From NCBI GenBank assembly GCA_013695055.1, contig JACDBF010000167.1:1-7840 (forward strand): 7,840 nucleotides of DNA, written 5' to 3'. Shown here piece after piece: positions 6,136 through 7,840 of the stretch. Each line of letters opens with the position of its first letter. Position 1 is the first letter of the stretch. The notes under the pieces were generated by a model. The model did not search any database and had not been told where the DNA came from. It was given only the letters and a program-made list of their open reading frames with translations. The position numbers and the translations under genes are program-made. The DNA comes from Actinomycetota bacterium. Its GTDB lineage: Bacteria > Actinomycetota > CADDZG01 > WHSQ01.

Positions 6136-6753
6136 TCAGGTGGTGACGGCTGCCCCACCCGCGGCCGCCTTGGCCCCCTTCAGATAGGGCTTGAGAGCCT
6201 TCAACGTCGCGGCTTTCGTGACCGGCTTGCTGAAGGCCCCCACGTACACGCCCCCGGTGGGCGACCGCCCGAGCAGCCTCCCCACGATCGCGGCATGACG
6301 CTCCTCGACCCCGAAGATGCCGGCGGCCGCCTGGAGAATCTCCTTGCTCTTGATTGACCCGGCGGCATTCAGGTATGCGCCGGCGAAGAGATTCTCGAAC
6401 TTGAAGGCGAACTCGAGAAAGCTCTTCCGACTCGCCAGCGCCTTCCCGAAATCGATGGCCGGCGCCTGCGCGGGCGTTCCACCGAGGTTCTGAATGGTCC
6501 CGGTGATGGCCGCGATGTGGCCATCCTCGTCCGCGCCTATCGATTCGATGTAGCGCGATTCCTTGCCGCTCATCTGCGGCCCGCCTTCCCTGTAGAACTG
6601 AGACAGGAAGTATTCGGCTATCAAAGCAAAGTTCAGGATATCTACATCGCTGCCGAACTCATTGCTGCTCTGCGCCCCCGCCTCGGCCGTCCCGAGCAGC
6701 GCAACGCCGGGGCCGGCGATCAGCGATCCTTTGAGAAAATTACGGCGATCCAT
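6136..6753 (-). CDS. Tat-exported ferritin-like domain protein (second copy)
   Basis: The 205-residue protein starts with a near-ideal twin-arginine signal (DRRNFLKGS, 2-10) and has cleavage candidates AEA/AGA at 23-27. The mature part has all ligands of a ferritin-like di-iron four-helix bundle: Glu47 (AEYFLSQFY), Glu76/His79 (DEDGH), Glu120 (KFENLFAGAYL) and Glu150/His153 (VEERH). This is the Ferritin_2 pattern. The tail is lysine/alanine-rich (176-200). The start at 6753 has AAGGAGAG 3 nt upstream, inside the 13-bp gap after the preceding ferritin-like gene, so the two are surely co-transcribed. Export in folded form by Tat would fit metal loading in the cytosol. Ferroxidase, peroxide or manganese chemistry are family-level possibilities and none is shown here. 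Confidence 0.9.
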   Translation of the reverse strand: MDRRNFLKGSLIAGPGVALLGTAEAGAQSSNEFGSDVDILNFALIAEYFLSQFYREGGPQMSGKESRYIESIGADEDGHIAAITGTIQNLGGTPAQAPAIDFGKALASRKSFLEFAFKFENLFAGAYLNAAGSIKSKEILQAAAGIFGVEERHAAIVGRLLGRSPTGGVYVGAFSKPVTKAATLKALKPYLKGAKAAAGGAAVTT

Positions 6754-6766
6754 GATCTCTCCTTGA

Positions 6767-7399
6767 TTAGCTCTGGATAAAGGACTTGGCGGCCTCGAGC
6801 ACCTTGCTCATGCTCAAGCGCGCCTCGAGGGGCGCTGGAAACGGGTCTCGGCGGGTCAAGTCGGCAAGCACCGCCGTGTGGCGCGACTCGGTCCCGGCAA
6901 TCGATGCAGCCGCAGCGAGCAGGGCCGCGTCTTTGAAGTTCACGACCTGTCCCTGGTAGGCCTTCACGCCGAGGGTCTCGAAGGTGTAAGCGGTGTCGAG
7001 GAACGCCTTGTTGTCGCCGAAGGTCCCGCTCGGATACTTGAACTTCGGCTTCTCGACCGGGGTGGCGCCAAGATCTTCGAGCGTGGAAGAGATTGTGGAG
7101 ACGTGCGCCTCCTCGTGATCGCGAATCGGACGTACGAGAGTCAACTCTTCGCCCGACAACACTCCTGCGTCGATTCCCCGATTGTAGAAATCCGCCTCGA
7201 GATACTCGAGCGTGAGCGCATAGTTGAGAATGTCGATGTCGCCCTGATCAGACTGTGCGGACGCGAAGCGCCCGGCCGTCGCGGCCGCAAACGTCGCGCC
7301 GACGCCGATGATCCCCGCCCATCTCAGAAACGTTCGCCGATCACGTTCGACTGCGAACTCGATTACCGGTTCGCCCCCAAACACTCTTGCTTCATTCAT
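6767..7399 (-). CDS. Tat-exported ferritin-like domain protein (first copy)
   Basis: The 210-residue protein has a twin-arginine signal (ERDRRTFLRW, 18-27, after a 17-residue lead) with ASA at 46-48. It has a complete ferritin-like ligand set: Glu65 (LTLEYLEADFY), Glu96/His99 (EEAH), Glu141 (FETLGVKAY) and Glu171/His174 (ESRH). It is clearly paralogous to the downstream gene (shared DILN[F/Y]AL and [G/T]xExRHxA). I chose the ATG at 7399 because GGAAGGGG precedes it. A GTG at 7426 in the second 13-bp repeat is also in frame and would add nine residues. The start overlaps the stop of a five-residue ORF by ATGA. It follows the sortase in the same transcript. Two complete paralogues side by side suggest a hetero-oligomer or different substrates, which is inference. 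Confidence 0.9.
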   Translation of the reverse strand: MNEARVFGGEPVIEFAVERDRRTFLRWAGIIGVGATFAAATAGRFASAQSDQGDIDILNYALTLEYLEADFYNRGIDAGVLSGEELTLVRPIRDHEEAHVSTISSTLEDLGATPVEKPKFKYPSGTFGDNKAFLDTAYTFETLGVKAYQGQVVNFKDAALLAAAASIAGTESRHTAVLADLTRRDPFPAPLEARLSMSKVLEAAKSFIQS

Positions 7400-7413
7400 G
7401 ATGCCCCTTCCAT
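7396..7413 (-). CDS. Possible 5-residue minicistron (MEGAS) coupling into the first ferritin-like gene
   Basis: The ATG shares its A with the TAA of the third repeat unit (TAATG). After MEGAS the TGA overlaps the ferritin-like ATG (ATGA). Its body contains the AAGGGG Shine-Dalgarno of that gene. This is likely a coupling device rather than a functional peptide, and it could be accidental. Confidence 0.25.
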   Translation of the reverse strand: MEGAS

Positions 7414-7448
7414 TAGTCGATTCCACTAGTCGATTCCATCAGTCGATT
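7410..7448 (-). repeat. Three 13-bp tandem repeats carrying TGA, TAG and TAA in three frames
   Basis: On the - strand the units read AATCGAC-TGA-TGG, AATCGAC-TAG-TGG and AATCGAC-TAA-TGG, with no spacers. Eleven of thirteen bases are invariant, and the two variable bases produce each of the three stop codons. Because 13 is not a multiple of three, the stops fall in three different reading frames. The first is the real sortase stop. Each stop overlaps a start codon (TGATG, TAGTG, TAATG). Confidence 0.9.
7413..7439 (-). CDS. Possible 8-residue minicistron (MESTSGID) between sortase and ferritin-like gene
   Basis: The ATG overlaps the sortase stop as TGATG in the first repeat unit, and the ORF ends at the TAA of the third unit, again overlapping a start (TAATG). 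Terminating ribosomes could restart here without scanning. There is no Shine-Dalgarno of its own and no sign of a peptide function. Confidence 0.25.
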   Translation of the reverse strand: MESTSGID

Positions 7449-7840
7449 GCGATATCGGATTCTCGGGTGACGGGAACGCGGCCGGCGACCTCATTCGACT
7501 CGAGTGGTTCGGCACGGGCTTGAACGACGATGCGATGAGTGCGCTGACCCTTGGGAGTACAGGCAAACAACGTCAGCATGCGCGCGCCGGGCCGTCGAGG
7601 TTGCCGCAGCACATAGTCGAGATAGTCGCTCTCGGCCACGACCGAGACCTTGGAGACTCGAAACACCGTCGCCTTCGCGCCCCTCAAACGGGTACGGACA
7701 ACGTCTCCCGGACCGAGCAGGTCGAGATCCCCGAAGGGGTGGGTGTAAGTGGTGCGGTGGCCGGCGAAGACCGCGTTGCCCGCGTCGCCGGGCAAAGGAG
7801 TGCCAGGCCAGAGGCCCGGCCCGAGCCGGACGACGTCATC
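7439..7840 (-). CDS. Class E-like sortase, 5' part outside window
   Basis: The last 133 residues of a sortase are present, open to the window edge. Numbered from the edge they show LGPGLWPGTPLPGDAGN (6-22), the catalytic His28 in AGHRTTYTHPF, the LLGPGDVV turn (41-48), the catalytic Cys94 in LTLFACTPKG, and Arg103 nine residues later in THRIVV. This is the His-Cys-Arg triad with the spacing of class E (SrtE) enzymes. Sortases cleave an LPXTG/LAXTG-type motif and join exported proteins to the cell wall or to each other. The Phe-Ala before Cys replaces the more usual Thr-Thr/Thr-Ala, a mild deviation. The N-terminal membrane anchor would lie upstream, outside the window. No protein in the window shows a sorting motif. 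The stop lies in the first 13-bp repeat. Confidence 0.9.
   Translation of the reverse strand, partial: DDVVRLGPGLWPGTPLPGDAGNAVFAGHRTTYTHPFGDLDLLGPGDVVRTRLRGAKATVFRVSKVSVVAESDYLDYVLRQPRRPGARMLTLFACTPKGQRTHRIVVQARAEPLESNEVAGRVPVTRESDIAID

Noticed and set aside
7410..7448. CRISPR-like array
   Set aside because: Units are only 13 bp and directly abutting, with no spacers; it is a tandem repeat.

Overview
The window is GC-rich, densely coded DNA, most likely from an actinobacterium. A member of the Thermoleophilia (Solirubrobacterales or Gaiellales type) is my best guess. The reasons are coenzyme F420 synthesis genes, a class E-like sortase, a DUF3105 membrane protein and several Tat-exported ferritin-like proteins. 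The placement comes from gene content only and was not tested phylogenetically.

Left part (1-3663) is a coenzyme F420 locus. A cofG gene, or the CofG half of an fbiC fusion, reads leftwards off the window edge. Only 27 bp away, and divergent from it, starts a tightly overlapping set: cofD/fbiA (2-phospho-L-lactate transferase), cofE (F420-0:L-glutamate ligase), a nitroreductase equivalent to the C-terminal half of mycobacterial FbiB, and a DUF3105 membrane protein. CofG makes part of the deazaflavin chromophore, CofD attaches the phosphoenolpyruvate- or lactate-derived arm, the nitroreductase would reduce the dehydro intermediate and CofE adds glutamates. CofC/FbiD and CofH are not visible. 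Both divergent genes lack a Shine-Dalgarno sequence and have a TANNNT box exactly 7 nt before the start codon, which suggests back-to-back leaderless promoters.

Middle (3664-3850) is a convergent junction with two hairpins of the same geometry (11-bp stem, 29-nt loop). One has its T-run on the + strand and the other on the - strand, so each can terminate one of the converging transcripts.

Right part (3851-7840) is all on the - strand. In transcription order it holds a class E-like sortase (5' end outside the window), two adjacent Tat-exported ferritin-like proteins, a signal-peptide/single-TM protein with a small cytosolic domain, and, after a 277-bp gap with its own candidate promoter and structured leader, a third Tat ferritin-like protein. 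The sortase/first-ferritin junction is unusual. Three 13-bp tandem repeats differ only at two bases, so that they carry TGA, TAG and TAA in three different frames, and each stop overlaps a start codon. Two tiny ORFs then link the sortase stop to the ferritin start as a chain of stop/start overlaps. The sortase-ferritin-ferritin-membrane protein group looks like one cell-envelope operon whose biochemical role I cannot name.
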